Shown here: positions 21,939 to 28,249 of the stretch, in pieces
How the letters are laid out: every line of letters begins with the position of its first letter
Numbering within the stretch: position 1 is the first letter of the stretch
Source: a virus
Direction: 5' to 3' (one strand)
Virus record (IMG/VR): IMGVR_UViG_3300031631_000687
Span: 1 to 35,763 of that record
DNA: 35,763 bases
Notes under the pieces: generated by a model
What the model was told of the DNA's origin: nothing
Databases searched by the model: none
The model's input: only the letters and a program-made list of their open reading frames with translations
Translations under genes and position numbers: made by a program

Positions 21939-23993
21939 TCAATGCGGAAGTGGATCGATTGGGACAAGGACCTTCCCATTGCCCGCGATAATCCAATGGG
22001 CCTGGTCTCGGCCGTCGAAGGCCATCAGTCCTGCCAGGTTTTCCTCGCTGGTGGCGACGAGGATCTGATTCCTGCCTTCGCCAGCGACTTCTACCATCTC
22101 GCCGAGAAGACGTGAAAATGATCCGAGTTTCGCGCTTTGTTGCCGCGGCTCGTCCAGCACGAGCAGTCCTGGATGATTGCCTTCAAACCTGGTGGACGAT
22201 GAGAGCACCGCGAGCCTGTAGGACCATGCTGCTCTTACCGCGTCGCTAGCGGACAGTTCATACTGCAGCTTGCCTGCATGTGATTCACTGAACGGGAAGA
22301 ACGTGTCCTCGTTGACGGCCAGCCCGGAGGACTCCAGTTGGGCCACGCCAAACTCCGCGCAGTAGCGGGGAAACTCGACTGAGAGCATGTTCTGGATGCC
22401 ACGGTCTCTTTGAGATGTGCCTTTTCCTACGGACTTGAGGAGGGCCCGGATCTCAACACCCCGCTCTGCCATCAACTCCAGCTTAGTCTGCCACTCCGCA
22501 GTTGTGTCGATGACCTCCATGGTGACTTTCACCTTTCTTTCCAGGCGCAGAAGTTCTTCAAGCAGGGCGCGGCTCGGCAGCCGGCTGTCGTCATCCAGAG
22601 TGCGACGTAGGGCTTCCGACACCTGTCGCGCTTCGGTGAGTTCGCGGTCCAGAGCGGCGACTACGCTATCAACCTGGTCTCGTCGTCGTACCAACTGATT
22701 ACGGACCACACGATAGACCTGCTCCTTCTGCTTCAGGTAGTCAATACTCTCTCGTTCGTTCAGCACGGGTTCTTTTGCAGACTGCCCAACCAGGCTTCCG
22801 GTCACTCTCTGTTTGCAAGTAGGACAGGTGTCCCGGCTCATATGAAGGTCTGCGTCTGAACCAAGCTGCCTGAGCTTCTCAAGGTCTGCGTACCGCCGGA
22901 GGTCACTGGCGACACCAGCGATACGGCGATCGATGACAGTTCTTTCGCTTTCAATACTCTCCCTCTCAAGTAGCGCCCTTGACAGACGGCCCTCAAGTTC
23001 CTTCACTTGGCGGCGCACTTCCCGGAGTTGGTCCTGATGCTCTTCGCTCATGGCCTCCGCAGTAGGGATCATTTCCTGCCTTAGCTCAACGGCTCTCGCT
23101 TCTGCCGCCGACAGGAACTCAAGGACAGGTCGGTGCTCGATCTCGTCTTTACCTGAGATAGCAGCGAAAGAGAGCGTTGGAGGTGCGAGCCCTCGTTCTT
23201 GGGGTAGTTCACGAGAGATGCCTGCCAGCGTCAGCCCCCCTTCTTCAGCGATGAGGTACATCCTTCTCGCCAGACTACGCCAATCCGATTCGAGCACGGC
23301 CAGTTGACTACGAAGCCTAGCAATCTTGGCTGCATCCTCCACTCTGTCCAGTCGGAGGAGATACTCCATCACCCTCGTGTGCACCTCCCTGATGCGGAAC
23401 CATGTGGGATAACGTCCCCAGATAGGACTCCACCCTTCCTTTTGCTCGACTATGACTTGGGGTAGCAGGCACTCCAGATACAGAGGCACTTCGCGGCCAT
23501 CATAGGTCGGAACCTTTGGGAGGTTTGCCCCCATCAAATCGGCGAGAAAAGTATGAAATCCCTTCTCGCGGGTAGCCGAGCCTGGCTGTCTGACAAAATA
23601 GTCAGAACGGGTTCCAGCTTTCAGGCGATCCAGGCCTACTCCCGACCAAGTCCTGACCAAGTGCGGCGAGGAACCCACGATGTCTCGCCTTACCGACACC
23701 ACCTCGTCCGAGTCTCCGTAAACCTCCAACCACACCCGGCTACTCAATACGGGTACACGGGCGCCCTGGTGCTCCAGCCACGAAGTGACGGCATGAGCGA
23801 ATGGTGGTGTGTTCTTCGGATTCAGCGCTCCCTCAAGCCCCAGCCCGTACATCAACGCCATCACCAGAGTAGACTTTCCGGCGCTATTGTCAGCACGGAA
23901 CACGTTGAGTCCCTGCTGAAGATTCAGATCGACACCGAACAGACCCTTGTCGGTGTCGATCTCCAGGCGCAGCCTTTGAATACGAAGACGCAT
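21939..23993 (-). CDS. SMC/Rad50-like ABC ATPase (ABC-3C-type component)
   Basis: A 684-residue ATPase. Walker A is in VFRADNSAGKSTLV (residues about 32-44), a zinc-hook-like CPTC lies at 390-393 between two coiled coils (about 310-380 and 415-490), a signature-like ELSASDAVRAAW is at 579-590, and Walker B is LLVLDEP (610-616). This is the Rad50/SMC architecture with a short coiled coil. It starts on the stop of the middle gene (TAATG), last in a three-gene set with a nuclease-like protein. ABC-three-component conflict systems have this composition; the ATPase is thought to sense DNA or an invader and license the effector. GC is lower than in phage genes. It could also belong to another Rad50-like defence type. 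Confidence 0.82.
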   Translation of the reverse strand: MRLRIQRLRLEIDTDKGLFGVDLNLQQGLNVFRADNSAGKSTLVMALMYGLGLEGALNPKNTPPFAHAVTSWLEHQGARVPVLSSRVWLEVYGDSDEVVSVRRDIVGSSPHLVRTWSGVGLDRLKAGTRSDYFVRQPGSATREKGFHTFLADLMGANLPKVPTYDGREVPLYLECLLPQVIVEQKEGWSPIWGRYPTWFRIREVHTRVMEYLLRLDRVEDAAKIARLRSQLAVLESDWRSLARRMYLIAEEGGLTLAGISRELPQERGLAPPTLSFAAISGKDEIEHRPVLEFLSAAEARAVELRQEMIPTAEAMSEEHQDQLREVRRQVKELEGRLSRALLERESIESERTVIDRRIAGVASDLRRYADLEKLRQLGSDADLHMSRDTCPTCKQRVTGSLVGQSAKEPVLNERESIDYLKQKEQVYRVVRNQLVRRRDQVDSVVAALDRELTEARQVSEALRRTLDDDSRLPSRALLEELLRLERKVKVTMEVIDTTAEWQTKLELMAERGVEIRALLKSVGKGTSQRDRGIQNMLSVEFPRYCAEFGVAQLESSGLAVNEDTFFPFSESHAGKLQYELSASDAVRAAWSYRLAVLSSSTRFEGNHPGLLVLDEPRQQSAKLGSFSRLLGEMVEVAGEGRNQILVATSEENLAGLMAFDGRDQAHWIIAGNGKVLVPIDPLPH

Positions 23994-24451
23994 TATGCCC
24001 TCCCCCCCATCTTTTTCACCACCGTTTCCGTCAGCTTCTTCTTCAGAATCGCAGCCGCCTCCTTCTGCTCATCCAGCACTGTGGCGGCGGCGACTCTCTC
24101 CCAGACATTCTGACCAACCGCAGTGAGTCGAACTCTTCGGCCATCCGTTGTGATGCAGCCCTCGGCCCGAAGGTACTCCAGCGCACTGTCCACCACAGGA
24201 TGGTGCGGAGCATGGAATGCCATTGGGTTTTCAGACTCAATAGCTTGACGCAACTTCTTCGCACGAGCAACGCTGGACAGGCCCCAGAACAGAATGTGTG
24301 TCCGCGCCACGCTTGACTTCCTTCCGATTGAGCAGTATCCGAGCCCAATCACGAGAACCATTCCGGTCCATAGAAAATGAAACTCAGGCGGAATGGGACT
24401 CGGTCGACGTACTACCCGGACACAGGGGTTCAACCTCTCCAGTTCCATCAT
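23993..24451 (-). CDS. Small middle protein of the ATPase cassette (ABC-3C middle-component-like)
   Basis: A 152-residue protein. I chose ATG 24451, which overlaps the effector stop (ATGA); a start at 24469 is also open. The N-terminal half has a hydrophobic stretch (FLWTGMVLVIGLGYCSIG, about residues 25-45). The C-terminal half reads as a winged helix: HPVVDSALEYLRAEGCITTD, RRVRLTAVGQNVWERV, then a Lys-rich helix. Position between a nuclease-like and an SMC-like gene, size, and the winged helix fit the middle component (MC) of ABC-3C systems, which is thought to link effector and ATPase. Sequence similarity to any particular MC family could not be tested. Confidence 0.6.
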   Translation of the reverse strand: MMELERLNPCVRVVRRPSPIPPEFHFLWTGMVLVIGLGYCSIGRKSSVARTHILFWGLSSVARAKKLRQAIESENPMAFHAPHHPVVDSALEYLRAEGCITTDGRRVRLTAVGQNVWERVAAATVLDEQKEAAAILKKKLTETVVKKMGGRA

Positions 24452-25341
24452 GGGAACTCCAGCGGACACCGCATCAACCAGTCAGCTATTGACTCCCGAG
24501 CCAGATTTCTGGCGACATCTTCGTCGATACCGATGATCTTTGCATAGTCGGCTGTCAGCGATCGTTGAAGATCAAGCCACCGTTGAAGCCCCGCATTAGG
24601 GCCGGCCAGTAGTCTGTCCAGTTCAAGCGTAGATTGGCGATCGTCCTTTAGCCGTAGGAAGTCCTCATAGTCGCGAGGCCAGCGGACTCGTAGGCCCTCA
24701 AGGATGTTCTGCCCCTGCATCCACTTCTCCCGAAGCTCGTTCACTACACGGGCACATCGTTCGGCATCAGGAACCAGCTCCGCAATCTTCCCGGCCATCG
24801 TGTCGACTAAATCAGCAGCTGGGATGACCTGACCATCTGCGTCGCTGGACCTCCGAAGATGTGAGGACTTGTCGAAAGGCTCCGACAACTGTTCTCTTTC
24901 TGCGGTGAAGGCCTGTTGATCCAACACCCTGATGGCGAAGTCGGAGTCTATACAGGAAAGCCCCCAGCCTCTCACCGTTTTGGTCCGCTTGGCCGCGTAC
25001 ACAACAGTTTCTTTCGAGTCGATGTAAGGCACAACCAACAGCCAATACGAGACCTTTTTGCCGCAAAGAAGGCGACTGATGTCGTCGTTGTACTTCTTGA
25101 GCTTCAAGGTGTCACGGTAGATCTTTCCATTGTGCTTCTCATATCGGTCAGTTGTGCTGGCACAGGGCTCGTTCGGCGCATAGCACTGGAACAAACATCC
25201 GCAATCGGTGTAGCCCTCGATTCCGAAGTCGCCTCGATCGTTGGCGGACACCCTCTGATATTTGTGCCCATACCGAGCGGTGACCAGCAAGTTCGCCCAT
25301 CGCTCCCACTCAGTCGGATCCCAAGCAATATGAATCGTCAC
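24448..25341 (-). CDS. PD-(D/E)XK-like effector of the cassette
   Basis: A 297-residue protein starting at GTG 25341, with GGAGG 8 nt upstream. Residues about 11-56 look like a restriction-endonuclease fold: WERWANLLVTARYGHKYQRV, GDFGIEGY (D38, E42) and CLFQCYAP (Q52-P56). In such domains the second motif is usually (D/E)xK; here the Q-x-Y-A-P form lacks the lysine, but nearby lysines (K73 in NGKIYRDTLK and K80) could stand in. The FQCYAP motif, as I recall, recurs in predicted nucleases of conflict systems. The C-terminal 150 residues are helical and may contact the ATPase. It would be the toxic arm, cutting DNA when the ATPase is triggered; this is inference. Confidence 0.6.
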   Translation of the reverse strand: MTIHIAWDPTEWERWANLLVTARYGHKYQRVSANDRGDFGIEGYTDCGCLFQCYAPNEPCASTTDRYEKHNGKIYRDTLKLKKYNDDISRLLCGKKVSYWLLVVPYIDSKETVVYAAKRTKTVRGWGLSCIDSDFAIRVLDQQAFTAEREQLSEPFDKSSHLRRSSDADGQVIPAADLVDTMAGKIAELVPDAERCARVVNELREKWMQGQNILEGLRVRWPRDYEDFLRLKDDRQSTLELDRLLAGPNAGLQRWLDLQRSLTADYAKIIGIDEDVARNLARESIADWLMRCPLEFP

Positions 25342-25344
25342 TCG

Positions 25345-25575
25345 CTATTCCTCCGTATACATCTGCATAAGAGCATTTCGCCCTGGAAACCGAAGGCGGT
25401 CGCCCCTCCGGACTCCGATGTCCATTTCGCCGTCTGAAACGGATCCAGGATCCATTTTGACCGGCACACGCCACCCCGCACTACCGGCCACGCCCTGGGC
25501 GAGCCCCTGAAGATGAGCCCTTCCACGCAGCGTCCCAGACCAGCTCGAGCTGTGGCTCATCCCTTCCCCCCTCAT
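25345..25575 (-). CDS. Possible small ORF between repressor and effector
   Basis: A 76-codon frame that starts on the repressor stop (ATGA overlap at 25572-25575) and ends 3 nt before the effector start. This neat fit suggests translation through the junction. The C-terminal half (VPVKMDPGSVSDGEMDIGVR, then RGDRLRFPG) looks more protein-like than the Gly/Ala/Arg-rich N-terminal half. No family is recognised. A competing frame (25338-25526) has poorer fit. It may be a real small regulator, an antitoxin-like protein or only leader sequence. Confidence 0.35.
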   Translation of the reverse strand: MRGEGMSHSSSWSGTLRGRAHLQGLAQGVAGSAGWRVPVKMDPGSVSDGEMDIGVRRGDRLRFPGRNALMQMYTEE

Positions 25576-25937
25576 GCGGTTCGACGGTCAGCGGTATCCT
25601 CTGCCTGCTCCAGTAGGGCCTCGAGGTAGCCCTGTACACGGCGTCGCCCGGCTTCACCTAGCTCTGCAGCGACCTGAACCAGCAGCCTATCGAGGTCATC
25701 TTCAGAGCCTCGACCCTCTAAAAGGCACGGCCCATCTGCGGCAAGGAGCCAGGATAGCGAAACGCCGAAGTCCGACGAAAGCGCCAAGAGCATGCTGGGC
25801 GTCGGCCACTGCTCACCCCTCGCCACCTTGCTGACAGCACTCCTGCCGCACCTCGCAGCTTTAGCGAGTTCGGCTTGCGAAACCCCCGTAATCGCCAGCG
25901 CATGGCGAAGACGACTCGCTACTGCATCATGTCCCAC
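25572..25937 (-). CDS. XRE/Cro-CI-type helix-turn-helix repressor
   Basis: A 121-residue protein starting at GTG 25937 after AGGGAGGG. Residues about 5-65 form a Cro/CI HTH: LRHALAITGVSQAELAKAAR, CGRSAVSKVARGEQWPTP and LALSSDFGVSLSWLL. The C-terminal 50 residues are helical and acidic and may mediate dimerisation; no protease-like (LexA/S24) domain is present. It is divergent from the Ner-like gene across a 71-bp region with two operators, so it is the likely lysogeny repressor of this phage. The cassette genes follow on the same strand without a terminator. Confidence 0.82.
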   Translation of the reverse strand: MGHDAVASRLRHALAITGVSQAELAKAARCGRSAVSKVARGEQWPTPSMLLALSSDFGVSLSWLLAADGPCLLEGRGSEDDLDRLLVQVAAELGEAGRRRVQGYLEALLEQAEDTADRRTA

Positions 25938-25957
25938 GCCGCCCTCCCTTGACGGGA

Positions 25958-25974
25958 GTGTCTAAATCAGACAC
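25958..25974. promoter_or_regulatory. Operator 1 in the repressor/ner control region
   Basis: A 17-bp palindrome, GTGTCT-AAATC-AGACAC, inside the divergent control region. It shares the GTCT-N5-AGAC core with operator 2; the two centres are 20 bp apart, about two helix turns, so dimers would bind the same DNA face. A TTGACG hexamer (25949-25954) could be the -35 of the rightward early promoter and would be blocked by binding here. Confidence 0.72.
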
Positions 25975-25979
25975 ATTGC

Positions 25980-25992
25980 GTCTGTAACAGAC
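25980..25992. promoter_or_regulatory. Operator 2 in the repressor/ner control region
   Basis: A 13-bp palindrome, GTCTGT-A-ACAGAC, also of the form GTCT-N5-AGAC. It ends 16 bp before the Ner-like start codon at 26009. Either the XRE repressor or Ner could bind; the sequence alone cannot tell which. Confidence 0.72.
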
Positions 25993-26008
25993 TTTCCGCG
26001 GCGAGCTA

Positions 26009-26278
26009 TTGACCCCCACCGACCTCAAGATCCTGATGCTCCGCGCTGGCGTGACCGGCAGCGCCATTGCTAGGCGTATCGATGTGCACCCCCAGGCGGT
26101 ATCCCAGGTCGTGTGGGGCCATCGCCGCACACCGTTCATCCGCAGAGCCATCGCCGAGGCGCTCGCCATCTCCTATCGCTCCGTGTGGGGAGAGGATGAC
26201 CCGGGCGTCGACCGCCTTCGAGACCAGGGTCCTATTGCTTCAACTGTAACGCAAGCTCACACCGCTCAGGGGGAGTAG
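26009..26278 (+). CDS. ner: Ner-like HTH regulator
   Basis: An 89-residue protein, first gene of the rightward early operon. The start is TTG (26009); no better start lies upstream within the operator region. Residues about 4-60 match Ner/Nlp proteins: LKILMLRAGVTGSAIARRID, VHPQAVSQVVWGHRRTP, IRRAIAEALAISYRSVW. In Mu, Ner lowers transcription of both the early and repressor promoters soon after infection. Position across the operators from the repressor gene agrees with this. The last 25 residues show no pattern. Confidence 0.8.
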   Translation: MTPTDLKILMLRAGVTGSAIARRIDVHPQAVSQVVWGHRRTPFIRRAIAEALAISYRSVWGEDDPGVDRLRDQGPIASTVTQAHTAQGE

Positions 26279-26280
26279 CC

Positions 26281-26613
26281 ATGGCTGGAACCCACCAGGC
26301 GACCCAGAACGTCGTGGCCATCGTTGACCTGCTTTTCGATGCCGACCGCTGGATGAACACCAGCGAAGTCGGCTCGAACGCTGGAATCTCGAGGGATACC
26401 GCCAAGCGGGTGCTTGCCGAACTGCGCACTCAGGGATGGGTGAAGCACGCCGATCGTGATGGCCAGAGCGCATGGCAGCTCGCCCTGCGACTCTCCCAGC
26501 TCGGGTTGGCGCACCAGGCACGGCTCGTGGCGCGGATGCGCGAGTTGCGCCGTGAGCACGACGAACTGATCGGCCCGGCCGAGGCACTGCTCGAGGGGAA
26601 GAGCGGATGCTGA
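26281..26613 (+). CDS. Winged-helix DNA-binding protein
   Basis: A 110-residue protein, 2 nt after the Ner-like gene, with GGGGGAG before its ATG. Residues about 8-75 read as an IclR/MarR-type winged helix: NVVAIVDLLFDADRWMNTSE, NAGISRDTAKRVLAELRTQG and a wing with DGQSAWQLALRL. The C-terminal 35 residues form a basic helix. No ligand domain exists. It may act as a second early regulator or assist replication. Function not recognised. Confidence 0.65.
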   Translation: MAGTHQATQNVVAIVDLLFDADRWMNTSEVGSNAGISRDTAKRVLAELRTQGWVKHADRDGQSAWQLALRLSQLGLAHQARLVARMRELRREHDELIGPAEALLEGKSGC

Positions 26614-26882
26614 TCGCCAAGCTCCGCGAGGGTCGGCTGCTGCGCGTGGGCACTACGGTGCTGCAGGTGCTGCAGGCGAGGGAAGGGGCGGCCCTGCTCG
26701 ACCTGGTGCCCCTGTGTGGCCAGGCCCGTCAGGAGCGCGTGCGCTCCGGAGGCAGCCTGCAGTTGGGCGAAGCGACCGTCAACGTCTCCTGGGCTCGGCG
26801 GGGCGAAGCCCGCCTAGCCATCGACGCCCCAATGTCCGTGTTCATCGAAGTCCGACCCACAATCCCTACGAGGCCAGCATGA
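26607..26882 (+). CDS. Tandem CsrA-like protein
   Basis: A 91-residue protein overlapping its upstream neighbour by 7 nt and its downstream neighbour by 4 nt. Residues about 48-84 resemble the RNA-binding regulator CsrA: GGSLQLGEATVNVSWARRGE followed by ARLAIDAPMSVFIEV (family: GE.l.IGd.i.V.....g.vrlgI.AP..v.v.R). Residues about 1-36 (MLIAKLREGRLLRVGTTVLQ, then LLDLVPL) resemble the same unit. CsrA is normally about 60 residues and works as a domain-swapped dimer, so this could be a single-chain dimer or a degenerate copy. The arginine aligned with R44 of CsrA is displaced by one position, so RNA binding is uncertain. Confidence 0.55.
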   Translation: MLIAKLREGRLLRVGTTVLQVLQAREGAALLDLVPLCGQARQERVRSGGSLQLGEATVNVSWARRGEARLAIDAPMSVFIEVRPTIPTRPA

Positions 26883-28237
26883 CCGCCACCGACATTCACG
26901 GCGAAACCACCCTTGGCGACGTCCTTTCCGCCGATGACGCAGCAGTCGAACAAGCTCTGGCCGACGATGGCAAGCTGGCGTCCTACGACGACGGCAAACC
27001 CTGGCACCCTCGCGTCGCCGCCGAAGAGATCCACGGTCTGCTGGGCATCGCCGAGGAGTGCTACTACGAGATCGGCCGGCGCCTGCTCAAGGCTAAGGTG
27101 CGCCTTCCCCACGGCCAGTTCACGCCCTGGATCGAGGATAACTTCCAGTTCACCGCGCGCACTGCCAGGCGCTGGATGTACGTCACCACGGCACGCCTGG
27201 CCCACCCCAAGCTGAATGCCTCAGCCGCTGCTCTAGGAATGAAGCAGATCGAGGCCATCGCCAAGCTGCCCCCCGAGTTGGTGGACGAGTTCGACGAGAC
27301 CGGCGAGGTGGGCGGGCTGACCGTCGAGCAGATGGCTTCACTGCCCTACGCCAAGCTCATCAAGGCGCTGCGCCGCGACCAGCGCGCCAAGACCAAGGCC
27401 GAAATCAAGGCCGAGGAGTTCGAGGCAGAGCTCGAGACCCGCAAGCAGGAGCTGAAGGATCTGCGAGCCCAGGTGGGCCTCAACGCCACCGCCTTCGGTG
27501 AACAAGCGCGGAAGCAGATCGAGAAGGTCAAAGGCCTGTTCGACGAGGCCATGGGCGTGTCGGGGATGACCATGTCGGCCCTGGCCGAACGCATGGACGA
27601 ACTGGACCCGCGAACCCGCAGCGAGGTTCGCGCCTTCGCCCACTACATCGAGAACTACGCCCAGCTCGAGGCCTGCAACCTGCGCAACGCCATGGGCGAA
27701 CACGTCTTGGGCGACGAGTGGCCCATGGAGCACCACCGCGACGTCGGCGCCCAGGCCGTCTACCCCTTGCCCGAAGGTCGCATCCCCACCGAACACCCCG
27801 CCGCCGTGGCGGTGGAGCCAGCCGATGGGGAGTCCGATCCCGAGCCTCAGGATCCAACCACCCATCGAATCCGCAAGGTCATCGAGCTGGAACCCGGAGC
27901 CGCTGGTGGTGGCGTGAGCTCCGCCGACGCCGAGCGTATCGAGCCCTACACCGACCTTGTGGGCAAGGTGTCCGACGAAGAGATCGCCCAGGTGGCCGAG
28001 GTGTCCCCGGCGGCCGTCGCGGCCTGGCGGGCAGAGAAGGGGATCCCTTCGGTCACCCTGCAGACCAAGCGGGACCGTGAAGCCCTGGAGCTGCAGCGGG
28101 ACCTCGAGCGCATCCCTGGCCTGGACCTCGAGCACGCCAAGGCATGGCTGGAGATGGAGGCGGAGCACGACGAGCCCAGGATGCCCGTGGTCAACGCCCT
28201 GCACGACCACATCACGAAGCTCGAAGCCGGCGAGTAG
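26879..28237 (+). CDS. DUF3102 protein with C-terminal HTH
   Basis: A 452-residue protein; start at 26879 overlaps the CsrA-like stop (ATGA). The N-terminal part (about 50-105) matches DUF3102: LLGIAEECYYEIGRRLLKAK, PHGQFTPWIEDNFQFTARTA, RRWMYV. A coiled coil follows (about 160-225, rich in Lys/Glu/Arg). The C-terminal part has a homeodomain-like motif (365-392: SDEEIAQVAEVSPAAVAAWR then AEKGIP) similar to motifs common in myxobacterial proteins. Located directly before the transposase; in Mu-like phages early proteins there may help replication or target DNA handling. The role is unknown. Confidence 0.7.
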   Translation: MTATDIHGETTLGDVLSADDAAVEQALADDGKLASYDDGKPWHPRVAAEEIHGLLGIAEECYYEIGRRLLKAKVRLPHGQFTPWIEDNFQFTARTARRWMYVTTARLAHPKLNASAAALGMKQIEAIAKLPPELVDEFDETGEVGGLTVEQMASLPYAKLIKALRRDQRAKTKAEIKAEEFEAELETRKQELKDLRAQVGLNATAFGEQARKQIEKVKGLFDEAMGVSGMTMSALAERMDELDPRTRSEVRAFAHYIENYAQLEACNLRNAMGEHVLGDEWPMEHHRDVGAQAVYPLPEGRIPTEHPAAVAVEPADGESDPEPQDPTTHRIRKVIELEPGAAGGGVSSADAERIEPYTDLVGKVSDEEIAQVAEVSPAAVAAWRAEKGIPSVTLQTKRDREALELQRDLERIPGLDLEHAKAWLEMEAEHDEPRMPVVNALHDHITKLEAGE

Positions 28238-28249
28238 CCAGGGGCCAAC

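Noticed and set aside
25338-25526. 62-codon ORF on the minus strand before the effector
   Set aside because: It overlaps the better-placed 76-codon frame and the effector start; its sequence is a Trp/Cys/Arg-rich shadow.
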